NCBI GenBank assembly: GCA_022824225.1
Contig: JAJEAH010000044.1
Location: 1 to 57,648 of the forward strand
Origin: Chloroflexota bacterium
GTDB taxonomy: Bacteria; Chloroflexota; UBA11872; VXOZ01
Direction: 5' to 3'
Length of the DNA: 57,648 nucleotides
Shown here: positions 8,205-16,988 of the stretch, one piece after another
Position numbering within the stretch: position 1 is the first letter of the stretch
Layout: the number at the start of each line of letters is the position of its first letter
Made by a program: the position numbers and the translations under genes
Notes under the pieces: model-generated
Seen by the model: only the letters and a program-made list of their open reading frames with translations
Database searches by the model: none
Told to the model about the DNA's origin: nothing

Positions 8205-8233
8205 ATGATACGCGCTGCGCAAGTGAGAATCAA
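8205..8233 (-). promoter_or_regulatory. Promoter for tatA operon
   Basis: On the minus strand TTGATT is followed after exactly 17 bases by TATCAT, a good sigma-70-type match. The predicted start of transcription is near 8198, which gives tatA a leader of about 40 bases. Confidence 0.6.
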
Positions 8234-8563
8234 ATCCCCCTGGGGCGGAATTGACGGCGGGTGTGCGCGGCGATTCCAGGCCGCGAGCGCGCAAGCAGAA
8301 CTGGCGAGACGCGGCGGGCCTGGGCACACGCCGGCGGGCGCGCAGGCCCGCCCCGCCCGTCACCGCCCGTGTCCCAGCCGCCAGGTTGGCGCGAGGTCTG
8401 GCGGCACTCCGGCCAAATTGGGCTGGGCCTGCGCGCGTAGTCCGCGTCCCGCCCGAACCGCCGCACACTGATTGCCGGTGGGCGGGGCCAGCGCCGCTTG
8501 CGCCACTCACCGGCCATGCGATAAACGGGCGGGACCAACGCGCGCGGCAGGAGCGCCACCTCT

Positions 8564-8593
8564 GCGCAGGGCACCGTCCGGACGGCCCTGCGC
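8564..8593. repeat. GC-rich palindrome / hairpin
   Basis: GCGCAGGGC at 8564-8572 pairs with GCCCTGCGC at 8585-8593, and the interior CGTCCGGACG is itself palindromic, so nearly the whole 30 bases can form one stem with a single bulged A. No T-run follows on either strand. It lies immediately before the -35-like hexamer at 8596, so it could be an operator or an insulating terminator. Confidence 0.6.
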
Positions 8594-8595
8594 GG

Positions 8596-8624
8596 TTGTC
8601 TATAGTACATTGCTATGCTATCGT
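8596..8624 (+). promoter_or_regulatory. Possible promoter for S41 protease
   Basis: TTGTCT and TATCGT are separated by 17 bases and lie about 75 bases upstream of the protease start. The match is moderate (four of six in each hexamer). Confidence 0.35.
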
Positions 8625-8697
8625 GAAAACACGTAGAGGCTTGGCGCACACAAGCCGGCTACGCGGGCGAATGCCTTCTCAATCTAGGGCGTGACCC

Positions 8698-9945
8698 ATG
8701 CGGCGCAAGCACATTCTCGCTGTTGTGCTCTCCTTCTTTCTTATCTTGACGATTGGTACCGGTGCGTTTGCCGCCGGCTACTCGGCCGGCGTCCGAGGTT
8801 CGCCTATACAGTCTCTGGCAGAAGTGCTCAACGGCGTATTGCCCAGCTTCCTGCCTGCCGAGCCGCCGGTAGGTCAGGACGAAAAGTGGCAGCTATTCCT
8901 GGAAGTTTGGGAGATCGTCTCCAGGGAATTCTATCGGCAGCCGATGGACCAAGACGTGATGATGCGCGGCGCCATTCGCGGCATGTTGGAGACCTTGGAC
9001 GATCCCCACACGATACTCCTGGACCCCAGCGCGAGCGAGCGCTCCCGGGAGAACACGCGACAGCGATTCCAGGGCATTGGCGCGCGCATCGAGGAAGAAG
9101 ACGGACAAATCGTCGTTCACTCAGTGTTTCCCGATTCACCGGCCAAGGATGGCGGCTTGCAACCGGGCGACATCATCGTCGCGGTAAACGGTGAGTCGTT
9201 GGAAGGTGTGACGGCAGAGGGCACCGCGTTGCGCATTCGCGGCGAGGCGGGCACGGACGTTGTTCTTACCATCGAGCGCGGCGATGAGGAACCATTCGAT
9301 CTGACCCTGACGCGGGCTGAAGTCAAGATTCCCTCGCTCTCCACGCAAACACTGAGCGGTAACATTGGCTACATACGCCTGTGGGGTTTCGGGGAGCTTA
9401 CGGCGGAGGACTTGCGCGCAGAACTCAAGTCCGTGGTGGACGGAGGCGCGCCGGGCCTCATTCTCGATTTGCGTGACAATCCCGGCGGTCTATTGGGTGC
9501 GGCCATCGATGTTTCCAGTGAGTTTCTGGCGCGCGGCACCGTAGTCCTCTACGAGCAACAGGCCCAACGACAGCGCTCGTATCGCGTGGACACAGACGGC
9601 GTCGCCCAGGACATCCCCCTGGTAGTGCTCGTGAATGAACGCAGTGCGAGCGCCTCGGAGATCGTTGCCGGAGCGTTGGCCCACTATGACCGCGCCACAA
9701 TCATCGGGCAGCGCACGTACGGCAAAGGCACCGTGCAGCTTCCGCACAACTTGGATGACGGCTCGCAACTGCGGGTGACGATAGCGCAATGGCTCACGCC
9801 AGGCCGGGATTCCATATCTGAGGTGGGCATCACGCCGGACATCGAAGTGGACGCTCAGTTCACGGACTCGCTCGAAGAAGATGCGGCGGTGCAGCGTGCC
9901 TTGGAGCAATTGACGCTGGTCGCCGCTCTGCCCGACGTTGCCTGA
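8698..9945 (+). CDS. C-terminal processing protease, S41 (CtpA-like)
   Basis: This 415-residue protein starts with a signal peptide or anchor (basic MRRKH, then a hydrophobic run to about residue 28). An N-terminal helical region precedes a PDZ domain (about 120-205, including GGLQPGDIIVAVNG) and the S41 catalytic core. The nucleophile is Ser318 in ERSASASEIVAG and the general base is Lys343 in TYGKGT. LILDLRDNPGG is the usual core motif. CtpA-type enzymes trim C-termini of exported proteins outside the membrane. It ends 13 bp before the M16 peptidase start, so the two proteases form an operon. Confidence 0.92.
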   Translation: MRRKHILAVVLSFFLILTIGTGAFAAGYSAGVRGSPIQSLAEVLNGVLPSFLPAEPPVGQDEKWQLFLEVWEIVSREFYRQPMDQDVMMRGAIRGMLETLDDPHTILLDPSASERSRENTRQRFQGIGARIEEEDGQIVVHSVFPDSPAKDGGLQPGDIIVAVNGESLEGVTAEGTALRIRGEAGTDVVLTIERGDEEPFDLTLTRAEVKIPSLSTQTLSGNIGYIRLWGFGELTAEDLRAELKSVVDGGAPGLILDLRDNPGGLLGAAIDVSSEFLARGTVVLYEQQAQRQRSYRVDTDGVAQDIPLVVLVNERSASASEIVAGALAHYDRATIIGQRTYGKGTVQLPHNLDDGSQLRVTIAQWLTPGRDSISEVGITPDIEVDAQFTDSLEEDAAVQRALEQLTLVAALPDVA

Positions 9946-9958
9946 TGAGTGTCCCTCT

Positions 9959-11242
9959 ATGAGTGAGAAAACCTTGGTGCGGCACACGCTGCCGAACGGG
10001 CTGCGAGTGCTGGTAATGCCCATGCCGCATACGCGGGCCGTGACTGTCGGCGTCTTCTGCGGCGCGGGGTCGCGCTATGAACCGTTCGACCTCTTGGGCC
10101 TTTCCCATTTCATGGAACACATGCTCTTCAAGGGTACAGTGCAGCGGCCAGATCCCCAGGAAATCGGAGAAGCCGTGGAGCGTACCGGCGGCATTCTCAA
10201 CGCCAGCACCGGACGCGAGGCAACGGTCTTTTGGGCAAAGGTGGCAACGCAGCACCTCGCGGTGGCGTTCGACATTCTGTCCGACATCATTCTCAATCCG
10301 GCCCTGCAGGCAGATGACGTGGAGCGCGAGCGCAGCGTGATCCTGGAGGAACTCGAACTATATCAGGATACGCCGGCGGATTGGGTGCACGTTCTCATCT
10401 CGCGCTTGCTCTGGCCGGGTCACCCGCTTGGCGAAGACATCGGCGGTCGTCCGGAAACGATCATGAACATCACCCGCGACGACCTTGCCAAATACGTCGA
10501 AGACTACTACCGGGGCAACAACATGGTGGTGGTGGTGGCGGGCGGCGTGGACCCGGATAGCGCGCTGCCCCTTGCGGAGGATGCATTCTGCGGTGTGCGG
10601 AAGGGCACCGGCCCGGCCTGGCTTCCGGCTGTGGCGACGCAGCCCGGCGAGCGCGTGATGACGCAAGCGGAAGACCACAATCTCGTGCACTTCTGCATTG
10701 GCGGCAAGGGCCTATCCCACGCCGACCCGGACCGGCATGCGCTGGACCTGCTGAATACCGCGCTGGGCGACGGCATGAGTTCACGGCTGGCGGTGGAGGT
10801 GCGAGAGCGGCTGGGCTTAGCCTATGACATATACTCGTATGCGGAACAGTATTTCGACACCGGGGCCTTTGTCATCTCCGCAGGTGTGGAGGACGCCCAC
10901 CTGGGCAGCGCCCTGTCTGCCATCTGGGAGCAAGTAGACCGTCTGCGCCAGGAGAGGATTCCGCTTGAGGAAATGGACAAAGTGCGTGAGTTCACCAAAG
11001 GTCGACTCCTGCTGAGCATGGAAGATAGCTGGAATGTGGCGAGTTGGTACGGCAGCCAAGAAGTGCTGCTGCATGCCACGATCTCGTTGGACGAGATGCT
11101 GGCGACCATCGACGCGATAACGGCCGACGACATCATGCGCGTGGCGCAGCGGGTGTTCGTGCCCGGCTGGGCGCACGCGGCGCTGGTTGGGCCGGGGCTC
11201 GATCGCGCGGCGATGGAAGACCTGGTGAGTATGTGGAACTGA
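9959..11242 (+). CDS. M16 (inverzincin) zinc peptidase
   Basis: This 427-residue protein has the inverted zinc motif H50-F-M-E53-H54 and the downstream ligand Glu130 in ERERSVILEELELYQD, as in bacterial M16B peptidases related to mitochondrial processing peptidase. A second, inactive-type M16 domain follows (about 165-350). I take the ATG at 9959. A TTG at 9938 would add seven residues and overlap the upstream gene. Single-copy M16B proteins act as homodimers or with a partner, and no partner gene is seen here. It may degrade peptides released by the neighbouring S41 protease (inference). Confidence 0.92.
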   Translation: MSEKTLVRHTLPNGLRVLVMPMPHTRAVTVGVFCGAGSRYEPFDLLGLSHFMEHMLFKGTVQRPDPQEIGEAVERTGGILNASTGREATVFWAKVATQHLAVAFDILSDIILNPALQADDVERERSVILEELELYQDTPADWVHVLISRLLWPGHPLGEDIGGRPETIMNITRDDLAKYVEDYYRGNNMVVVVAGGVDPDSALPLAEDAFCGVRKGTGPAWLPAVATQPGERVMTQAEDHNLVHFCIGGKGLSHADPDRHALDLLNTALGDGMSSRLAVEVRERLGLAYDIYSYAEQYFDTGAFVISAGVEDAHLGSALSAIWEQVDRLRQERIPLEEMDKVREFTKGRLLLSMEDSWNVASWYGSQEVLLHATISLDEMLATIDAITADDIMRVAQRVFVPGWAHAALVGPGLDRAAMEDLVSMWN

Positions 11243-11522
11243 CGTCCGACCGCCTGTTGCCAGGGCCGGGACTACGTTCCTGTCGGCCTGGCGGGCTTGG
11301 TTGACCGGGAAGCAAAAGAGGAGCGCGGTGCGCTGGCCGTAGGATGCCGGATGTGCGGCGGAGCGACTGCCGACGTGGGCGGGTTGCCGGCAGGTTGGCC
11401 CGCCGCCCGTTGGCACGGGGTCGACAGCGGGAACCGTTGAAGAACCTGGCGCCGGTTGGCCCGCCCCCGCGGGCCCTGCCGCTCGACCAAGCGCTACACT
11501 CTCCAAGCGGATATAAGAGACC

Positions 11523-12887
11523 ATGAGGCAAAGAGACTTTCTCCAGTGGGGCGAGCAAGCGCTGGGGTTTGACCAGTTCGAGCTTGCCGAGGAAATCGCC
11601 CGCTACCAGCTTCGGCAGTCGCCGAGTCATCTCCTGGCCCGTATCCTGTTGGGCTGCGTGTATCTTCGGACCGAGCGCCTGGAGGAGGCCGAAGAGCAAT
11701 TGCGGCAAGCGCTGGATATGGATCCGGAGGGCGTGAGCGTCCTACTTAGCTACGCGGACGTGCTGGAGGGCCTGGGACGGGAACGAGCGCTGGCTGCCGT
11801 GCTGCGGCGTGCGTTTGAGTGCGACCCTACGCGTATGGCGGTTAAACAACGTCTGCTCGCCTTGCAGACCGGACTGGGCGACCGGCCGCGCGGAAACGGG
11901 ATTCTGACGCGCACCGGCCTGGCCCGCACCCACTTGCGTTGCGGTCTACTGGAGCACGCCATCGCCGAATTGCGCACCGTGCTCGAAGAGACGCCGTCAC
12001 ACTGGAGCGTCCAAGTTGCCCTCATGGAAGCGCACTGGCTGAATGGGGAACGGCAAGCGGCGAGTAGGCTTGCCGATGAGATCATGCGCGAGCACCCGAA
12101 CTGTCTTAAGGCCATTCTCGTTTCCGCCGACGTGCGCGCGCACATGGGGCTCATCGACCAGGCGCGGCAACTCTTCGAGCGGGCACGGCAAATAGACCCG
12201 GACTTCACCCTGGCCCGCGCGCTCTATCCCGCCAACGGGCCGTCGCGTCTGCCGCTGCCGAACAACGACGCGGAAATTGACGTTCCCGTCGATTTCTTAC
12301 AGCGCATCGAGACGACGCTGGCTGAAGCGCAGCCGGCAAAGACGCAAGAAGTAGAGGACGGAGACTCGCGCCGCCGCGCGGCGGAGGCCCGGGCGCGCAC
12401 GGTGGATGAGGATCAGGCGGCGGAGGGTGAACAGCGGGTGCTTGTTACCCCTGTGGCCGACGACCAAGCCGAGCCGGTCGCGAGTCCCGCGCCGGCCGCG
12501 AGTGCGGAGCCGGTTGCCGACGAGCCGGTTGCCGAGCAGCCGGTTGCCGAGCAGTCGGTTGCCGACCAGTCGGTTGCCGACAAGTCGGCTGGTCAAACGT
12601 CACCAGCCGAGCGCGAAGAGGAAACCGGCCAAGCGGATTCGCCAGGCTGGGATGCGCTCCTCACCAGACTGGAACGTGAAGGCGGCCAGTTGGATGCGGC
12701 CGCGTTGGACGAGATTGCCGCCCAACTCGAAGACTTGGCGGTTGCCGCCCCTAATAGCTTGGAAGCCTGGCAACGGCTGGGTGACGTGTATCAGCGGATC
12801 GGTGAGACCGAACGCGCCATGCGCGCCTATATGCGTGCGTTGCGGGACACGTCTACGGCGACGGACGGCGACGCGGGACAACCGTAG
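11523..12887 (+). CDS. TPR-repeat protein with disordered linker
   Basis: This 454-residue protein has tetratricopeptide-like repeats over about residues 10-240, such as LARILLGCVYLRTERLEEAE and LSYADVLEGLGRERALAAV. A low-complexity acidic/Ala linker (about 265-365) includes VADEPVAEQPVAEQSVADQS. A last TPR-like unit (WQRLGDVYQRIGETERAMRA) lies near the C-terminus. There is no signal peptide, so it is probably a cytoplasmic scaffold. The linker is encoded by five tandem 15-bp repeats. The gene stands alone between the proteases and the DUF4349 gene, and its partner is unknown. Confidence 0.8.
   Translation: MRQRDFLQWGEQALGFDQFELAEEIARYQLRQSPSHLLARILLGCVYLRTERLEEAEEQLRQALDMDPEGVSVLLSYADVLEGLGRERALAAVLRRAFECDPTRMAVKQRLLALQTGLGDRPRGNGILTRTGLARTHLRCGLLEHAIAELRTVLEETPSHWSVQVALMEAHWLNGERQAASRLADEIMREHPNCLKAILVSADVRAHMGLIDQARQLFERARQIDPDFTLARALYPANGPSRLPLPNNDAEIDVPVDFLQRIETTLAEAQPAKTQEVEDGDSRRRAAEARARTVDEDQAAEGEQRVLVTPVADDQAEPVASPAPAASAEPVADEPVAEQPVAEQSVADQSVADKSAGQTSPAEREEETGQADSPGWDALLTRLEREGGQLDAAALDEIAAQLEDLAVAAPNSLEAWQRLGDVYQRIGETERAMRAYMRALRDTSTATDGDAGQP
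12510..12584 (+). repeat. Five tandem 15-bp repeats inside TPR gene
   Basis: Units of the form CCGGTTGCCGAGCAG (with C/T and AGC/ACC/ACA variation) repeat five times in frame. Each encodes a five-residue unit of the type PVAEQ or SVADQ in the disordered linker. The array is prone to copy-number change without frameshift. Confidence 0.85.
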
Positions 12888-13140
12888 GGGCTCGGCAGCG
12901 CGCGTACGGCTGGCCGTCGGGCTGCCGTTTTCCGAGTTCTTGCGTCGCGGGCTCGGCAGCGCGTGTGTGGCATAGGCAGTCGGGCCGTGCGGAGACGACG
13001 CGGTCGTGGCGTTTCGCTCGGTGAGACACTTCCTCTGGCCGACGGGCGTGCGGAGGCGGCGCCTGACCGCTGCGCGCAACTGCCCGCCTCAGGGCCCATC
13101 CCGGGCGGACTAGACATTGCCGCGAGGAGGCAGTGAACCC

Positions 13141-14823
13141 ATGCGTAAAGTCTGGATCGCGCTGGCCGCGTTGATTGGCGGGCTGCTGCTTGTCGGCGGC
13201 GGGGCCGCGATGGTGCTTGGCATCTCATCAGCCAGCATCGATGAAAGCATGCCCTTTTTCGTGAGTGAAGGGATGAGTGCCGAAACGGCAATGGCCGCAG
13301 AAGAAGAGTCTATGGAAATGGCGCGCGATGATATGGTTGCCGCGGAAGCGCCGGCCCAGGCGGAGCCCGCCACGGCCAAAGTAGCGGCAGCCGCCCCGGC
13401 AGCGCCGGTGAGCACGGGCTTTGCGGCAGGCGCCTTGGTAATTCGCAACGGCGCCCTCAACATGGTGGTTAGCAGTCCCGCGAGCGCGGTGGAACGCATT
13501 CAGCAGATCATTGCCGATACGCCCGGAGCGTTCATCGCCAATGCCGAGGTGCGGCAGGCCGGCGACCGCGTGCCGACTACACTCGTACTGCGTGTGCCCG
13601 CGGAGTCGTTCGACGCGGCGCTCGCAGCGCTGCGCGGGCTGGCCCAGGAAGTTCTGGCGGAGCAAGTAACCGCCCGGGACGTGACCGAGGAGTTCACCGA
13701 CGTCGATGCGCGCTTGCGCAACCTGCAAGCTGCGGAAATTCAACTCTTGGCTTTGGTGGAACAAGCGACGGACGTCGAGGACCTGCTCCAAATCGAGAGG
13801 CGCATGGCGGAAGTGCGGGGCGAAATCGAGCGGTTGCAGGGCCGGCTCAACGTGCTGGAAGACCGGATAGCCCTGGCCACTATCACCGTATCCCTGCACG
13901 CGCCGCCGGACTTGACTGTGACTCTATCCACAGCGGGCTTGCCCGCCGCCCACGCCGTGACCCCGTTCACCCTCAACTATCGCAATAGCGGCACGGTTGC
14001 GGCGCGCGACGTTGTCCTCACCATGGACATGCCCGAACGGCTCAGTGTGCTCGACGTGGGGCAGGGCGGCAGCTTCGATCCCATCACCCGTGAGATTACG
14101 TGGATACTTGCCGACGTGGGCCCCTGGGCGGAAGGGCGTACCGTCGTGCATCTGCGGGTGGAGAATGCCGATAGCGACATCTCCCTGGGCGCGGCCATCA
14201 CGGCCACGGGCGTGGACGCCGACCCAGACGACAATACCGCCGGTTTGACCCTGACGTTCGCGCCCGATCTCGCGCTGGATGTCGAGAGTCCACCCTCAGG
14301 CGCGGAGGGTGCCGAAGTCCCGATTTGGGTCATGTATAGCAACGTCGGCACAGCCGATGGGACAGACGTGACGATCCAGGCGTTGGTGCCGCCGGGCCTG
14401 ACCTTTGTGCGCGCCGATTTTGGCGGCAGCTACGACGCGGAGCGTGGCGCCGTGGAATGGAAACTGGGACGCGTGCAGGCCGGGTGGCACGGCCAGGTGC
14501 TCATGCACGTGCGGGTGGACGTGTCCACGGGACGGCTGAAAATCCCCATCTCCATCTCAGCCGACCAAGCCGACGCCGTGACCTTCAACAACGAGGCTGA
14601 AGTCTTCTTGACGGCGCTACGGGAAGACGTATCGGACCGCGACATCTGGCAGCCCGGCCAGACCGTTGAGACGAGCATTGCCGCGCTGGTAGCCGCGGCC
14701 CGCATCGCCGTGGACGCCATCATTTGGCTGTTTACGTTTGGCGTCCCCTTGGCCGCTATCGTGCTTTTGGGGCTGGGTGTACGCGCCGGCATACGCCGGT
14801 TGCGGCGGCGCGGGAACGCGTAG
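13141..14823 (+). CDS. DUF4349 / DUF11-repeat anchored surface protein
   Basis: This 560-residue protein has an N-terminal hydrophobic anchor (about 4-27), then a Met/Glu/Ala-rich linker. A DUF4349-like region follows (about 95-255, with SFDAALAALRGLAQEV and the coiled-coil segment LLQIERRMAEVRGEIERLQG). Two CARDB/DUF11-like Ig-type repeats come next (about 265-385 and 390-480, both with GTVAARDVVLTM / GTADGTDVTIQA strands), and a C-terminal membrane segment ends in basic RAGIRRLRRRG. It should sit in the membrane with both ends anchored and the repeats outside. I chose the ATG at 13141 because GAGGAGG lies eleven bases upstream. The function of the family is not known. Confidence 0.8.
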   Translation: MRKVWIALAALIGGLLLVGGGAAMVLGISSASIDESMPFFVSEGMSAETAMAAEEESMEMARDDMVAAEAPAQAEPATAKVAAAAPAAPVSTGFAAGALVIRNGALNMVVSSPASAVERIQQIIADTPGAFIANAEVRQAGDRVPTTLVLRVPAESFDAALAALRGLAQEVLAEQVTARDVTEEFTDVDARLRNLQAAEIQLLALVEQATDVEDLLQIERRMAEVRGEIERLQGRLNVLEDRIALATITVSLHAPPDLTVTLSTAGLPAAHAVTPFTLNYRNSGTVAARDVVLTMDMPERLSVLDVGQGGSFDPITREITWILADVGPWAEGRTVVHLRVENADSDISLGAAITATGVDADPDDNTAGLTLTFAPDLALDVESPPSGAEGAEVPIWVMYSNVGTADGTDVTIQALVPPGLTFVRADFGGSYDAERGAVEWKLGRVQAGWHGQVLMHVRVDVSTGRLKIPISISADQADAVTFNNEAEVFLTALREDVSDRDIWQPGQTVETSIAALVAAARIAVDAIIWLFTFGVPLAAIVLLGLGVRAGIRRLRRRGNA

Positions 14824-15093
14824 CGACAATGTGAGCGGTTGCGCACCGGCGTCGGATGGGCCGCTGCGCTGTGAAGTATCCTGCGGCGGGAGCGCGACAC
14901 GGCGGGCCCAGTGGCTGCCGCAGCTACGGGGCGCGGCCGGCGCCAACGTGTTCGCGATAGCGTTGCCGGAACGGTCGCAGCCGTAGCATACCCTGGTGAG
15001 ATTTGGGGGCAGGCATGACCTGGAGAGAGTTGCGGCGAATCCAGCGGCTGCCGCCGGTCTGTCGCGAACCCCGCCGCACCCGCTGCCCCTGAA

Positions 15094-16734
15094 ATGAACG
15101 CTCCCGTATCCACCGACGCTATTCTCGCGCGCGCGGCGCTGGTGCTGTTGCTGGGCAACGTCCTCAGCCGCGTGCTGGGGCTTGTGCGCGAACAGACTAT
15201 CGCCTATCTCTTTGGCGTGAGCGGCGCCGCCTCGTCGTTTGTGGCCGCATCGCAAGTGCCGACCATGGTCTTCGACCTGCTGCTTGGCGGGGCGGTCACG
15301 GCTGCCTTGGTGCCGGTCTTCGCCGACTACGCCCGCAATAACCGCGAATTCTCGGCTCTCTTCGGCGCAATGTTGGCGCTGGCGGCGGTGGTGCTTGGCG
15401 CAATGGTGCTCGCGCTGAGTATCTTTGCCGAGCCCCTCGTGCGCGTGCTCGTGCCGGGTTTCGCGTCGCAGGCCGCCAACCAATGCCTCATCTCTGCGTC
15501 CACGGCTACCGCGGCGACAGGGAATAATGAGGCTGCCGCAGACTTGCTGGCGCAGACCGTCACCCTTACGCGGCTGGCCTTGCCGGCCGCCGCCTTTCTG
15601 GGCCTTTCCGGCGTGGTGAATGCGGCGCTCTACGCCGGGCACAAGCCGCACTATCCGGCCTTCTGCGCGGCCGTCTACAACCTGAGCATCATCGTTACGG
15701 CGTTGGCGCTGGTGGGACGGTTTGGCATCGCCAGCTTGGCCGTCGGCGTGCTGGTGGGGTCGGTCGGCCAGCTCGTATTCCAAGCCCCGGGCATATGGCG
15801 CATGGGGCTGCGTCCGCGGTTGGCTCTCAGACACCCCGGCGTGCCCCGCATCCTGCGCCTGTACGCCCCCGTGTTCGCGGGTCTCATCATCACGCAGCTT
15901 GCCATCGTTCTCGACCGCAACCTGGCATCATGCACCGGCCAGGACAGCATCGCGGCGATGAACTACGCGACGAGACTGGTACAGCTTCCCCTGGGGCTAG
16001 TCGGTACCGCCATCGCGTTGGCGGTGCTGCCGCTATTGGCGGCGGCAGGCGGCAGAGCGGATACGGCGGATTTCCGCCGTATCCTCAGCCAGGGCATACG
16101 GCTCATCCTTATGTTGATGCTGCCCGTCTTTGCCTTGATGGTCATCTGGCACCAGCCCATCGTGGCGCTGGTCTACGAGCGCGGCGCATTTGACGCGAGC
16201 GACGCGGACGCCACCGGCCTGGCGCTCTTGCTCTACAGCCTGCAACTGCCGCTCACGGGGCTAGACCAGCTTTTCATCTTCGCCTACTACGCCCGCAAGA
16301 ATACACTCACGCCGGTGCTGGTGGGCATCCTCGGCATCGGCTTCTACCTCGCGGTTGCGCTCCCGCTCTTGCAGCCCCTGGGCATGCCCGGCCTTGTGCT
16401 GGCGAATACGGTGCAGAACTCCGGCCACGCGCTGGTGATGCTCTGGTTGCTCCGGCGCTTGCTCGGCGGGGTAGGGGGCGTGGGCTTTGGCGCGTTCTTT
16501 GCCAGAATCGGCGCGAGCGCATTGATCGTCGCCGGTGGCGCCGGCGGCTTGCTTTATATCCAGCGAGCGCTGGACGCGGACAGCGGCATCCTGGGACTGC
16601 TGGCGCTGGTCTTGGGCGGGGGCGGCGTGCTGCTGTTCGCGTATCTGGGAATCCTGCGTCTCCTCAGACTGCCTGAACTGGCGTTAGTGGCGCAGATGGT
16701 CCCTGCCTCGCTGCGCGGCGCGCTGGGCCGGTAG
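15094..16734 (+). CDS. murJ: Lipid II flippase MurJ (MviN)
   Basis: This 546-residue polytopic protein (about 14 hydrophobic segments) has the MviN/MurJ N-terminal signature LLGNVLSRVLGLVREQTIA then FVAASQVPTMVFDLLLGGA and ALVPVFADY. MurJ flips the peptidoglycan precursor lipid II across the cytoplasmic membrane. Its presence implies a peptidoglycan wall in this organism. No clear Shine-Dalgarno precedes the ATG at 15094. A loop of about 30 residues (QCLISASTATAATGNNEAA) is longer than usual. An 8-bp hairpin without a T-run follows the gene at 16829-16847. Confidence 0.92.
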   Translation: MNAPVSTDAILARAALVLLLGNVLSRVLGLVREQTIAYLFGVSGAASSFVAASQVPTMVFDLLLGGAVTAALVPVFADYARNNREFSALFGAMLALAAVVLGAMVLALSIFAEPLVRVLVPGFASQAANQCLISASTATAATGNNEAAADLLAQTVTLTRLALPAAAFLGLSGVVNAALYAGHKPHYPAFCAAVYNLSIIVTALALVGRFGIASLAVGVLVGSVGQLVFQAPGIWRMGLRPRLALRHPGVPRILRLYAPVFAGLIITQLAIVLDRNLASCTGQDSIAAMNYATRLVQLPLGLVGTAIALAVLPLLAAAGGRADTADFRRILSQGIRLILMLMLPVFALMVIWHQPIVALVYERGAFDASDADATGLALLLYSLQLPLTGLDQLFIFAYYARKNTLTPVLVGILGIGFYLAVALPLLQPLGMPGLVLANTVQNSGHALVMLWLLRRLLGGVGGVGFGAFFARIGASALIVAGGAGGLLYIQRALDADSGILGLLALVLGGGGVLLFAYLGILRLLRLPELALVAQMVPASLRGALGR

Positions 16735-16988
16735 CGCCGATGTTGGCGGGGCGCGCTGAGCGGAGAATCAAGCCTGCCGCCAACGGGCCCATTCGTGGCT
16801 GGTCCTGGCGGGCCGCAGCGTGCCCAATTGCGCAGGGGTCCTGCGCAGTGTGGGTAGAACGTTCGAAAAGTGTGGCATGATAGACGGGTGCCTGGTCCCT
16901 TGCTGCGACGATGCAGGGCAGGGGCAAAGCGCCTGTTAGCGCCCTCTCACGCGAGTACAGGCCGCACCCGGCGGCTACAGGAAAAGAC

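Larger units (their letters stand above)
8158..8697. other. Divergent intergenic region tatA / protease
   Basis: This very GC-rich 540-bp gap separates divergent genes. It holds a promoter facing tatA (8205-8233), a long GC palindrome (8564-8593) and a promoter-like pair facing the protease gene (8596-8624). The reading frames between 8220 and 8560 look like GC-rich noise. I looked for RNase P or SRP RNA landmarks and saw none. Confidence 0.5.

Noticed and set aside
8220-8560. Structured RNA (RNase P or SRP RNA) in the GC-rich gap
   Set aside because: None of the conserved landmark sequences is present on either strand.
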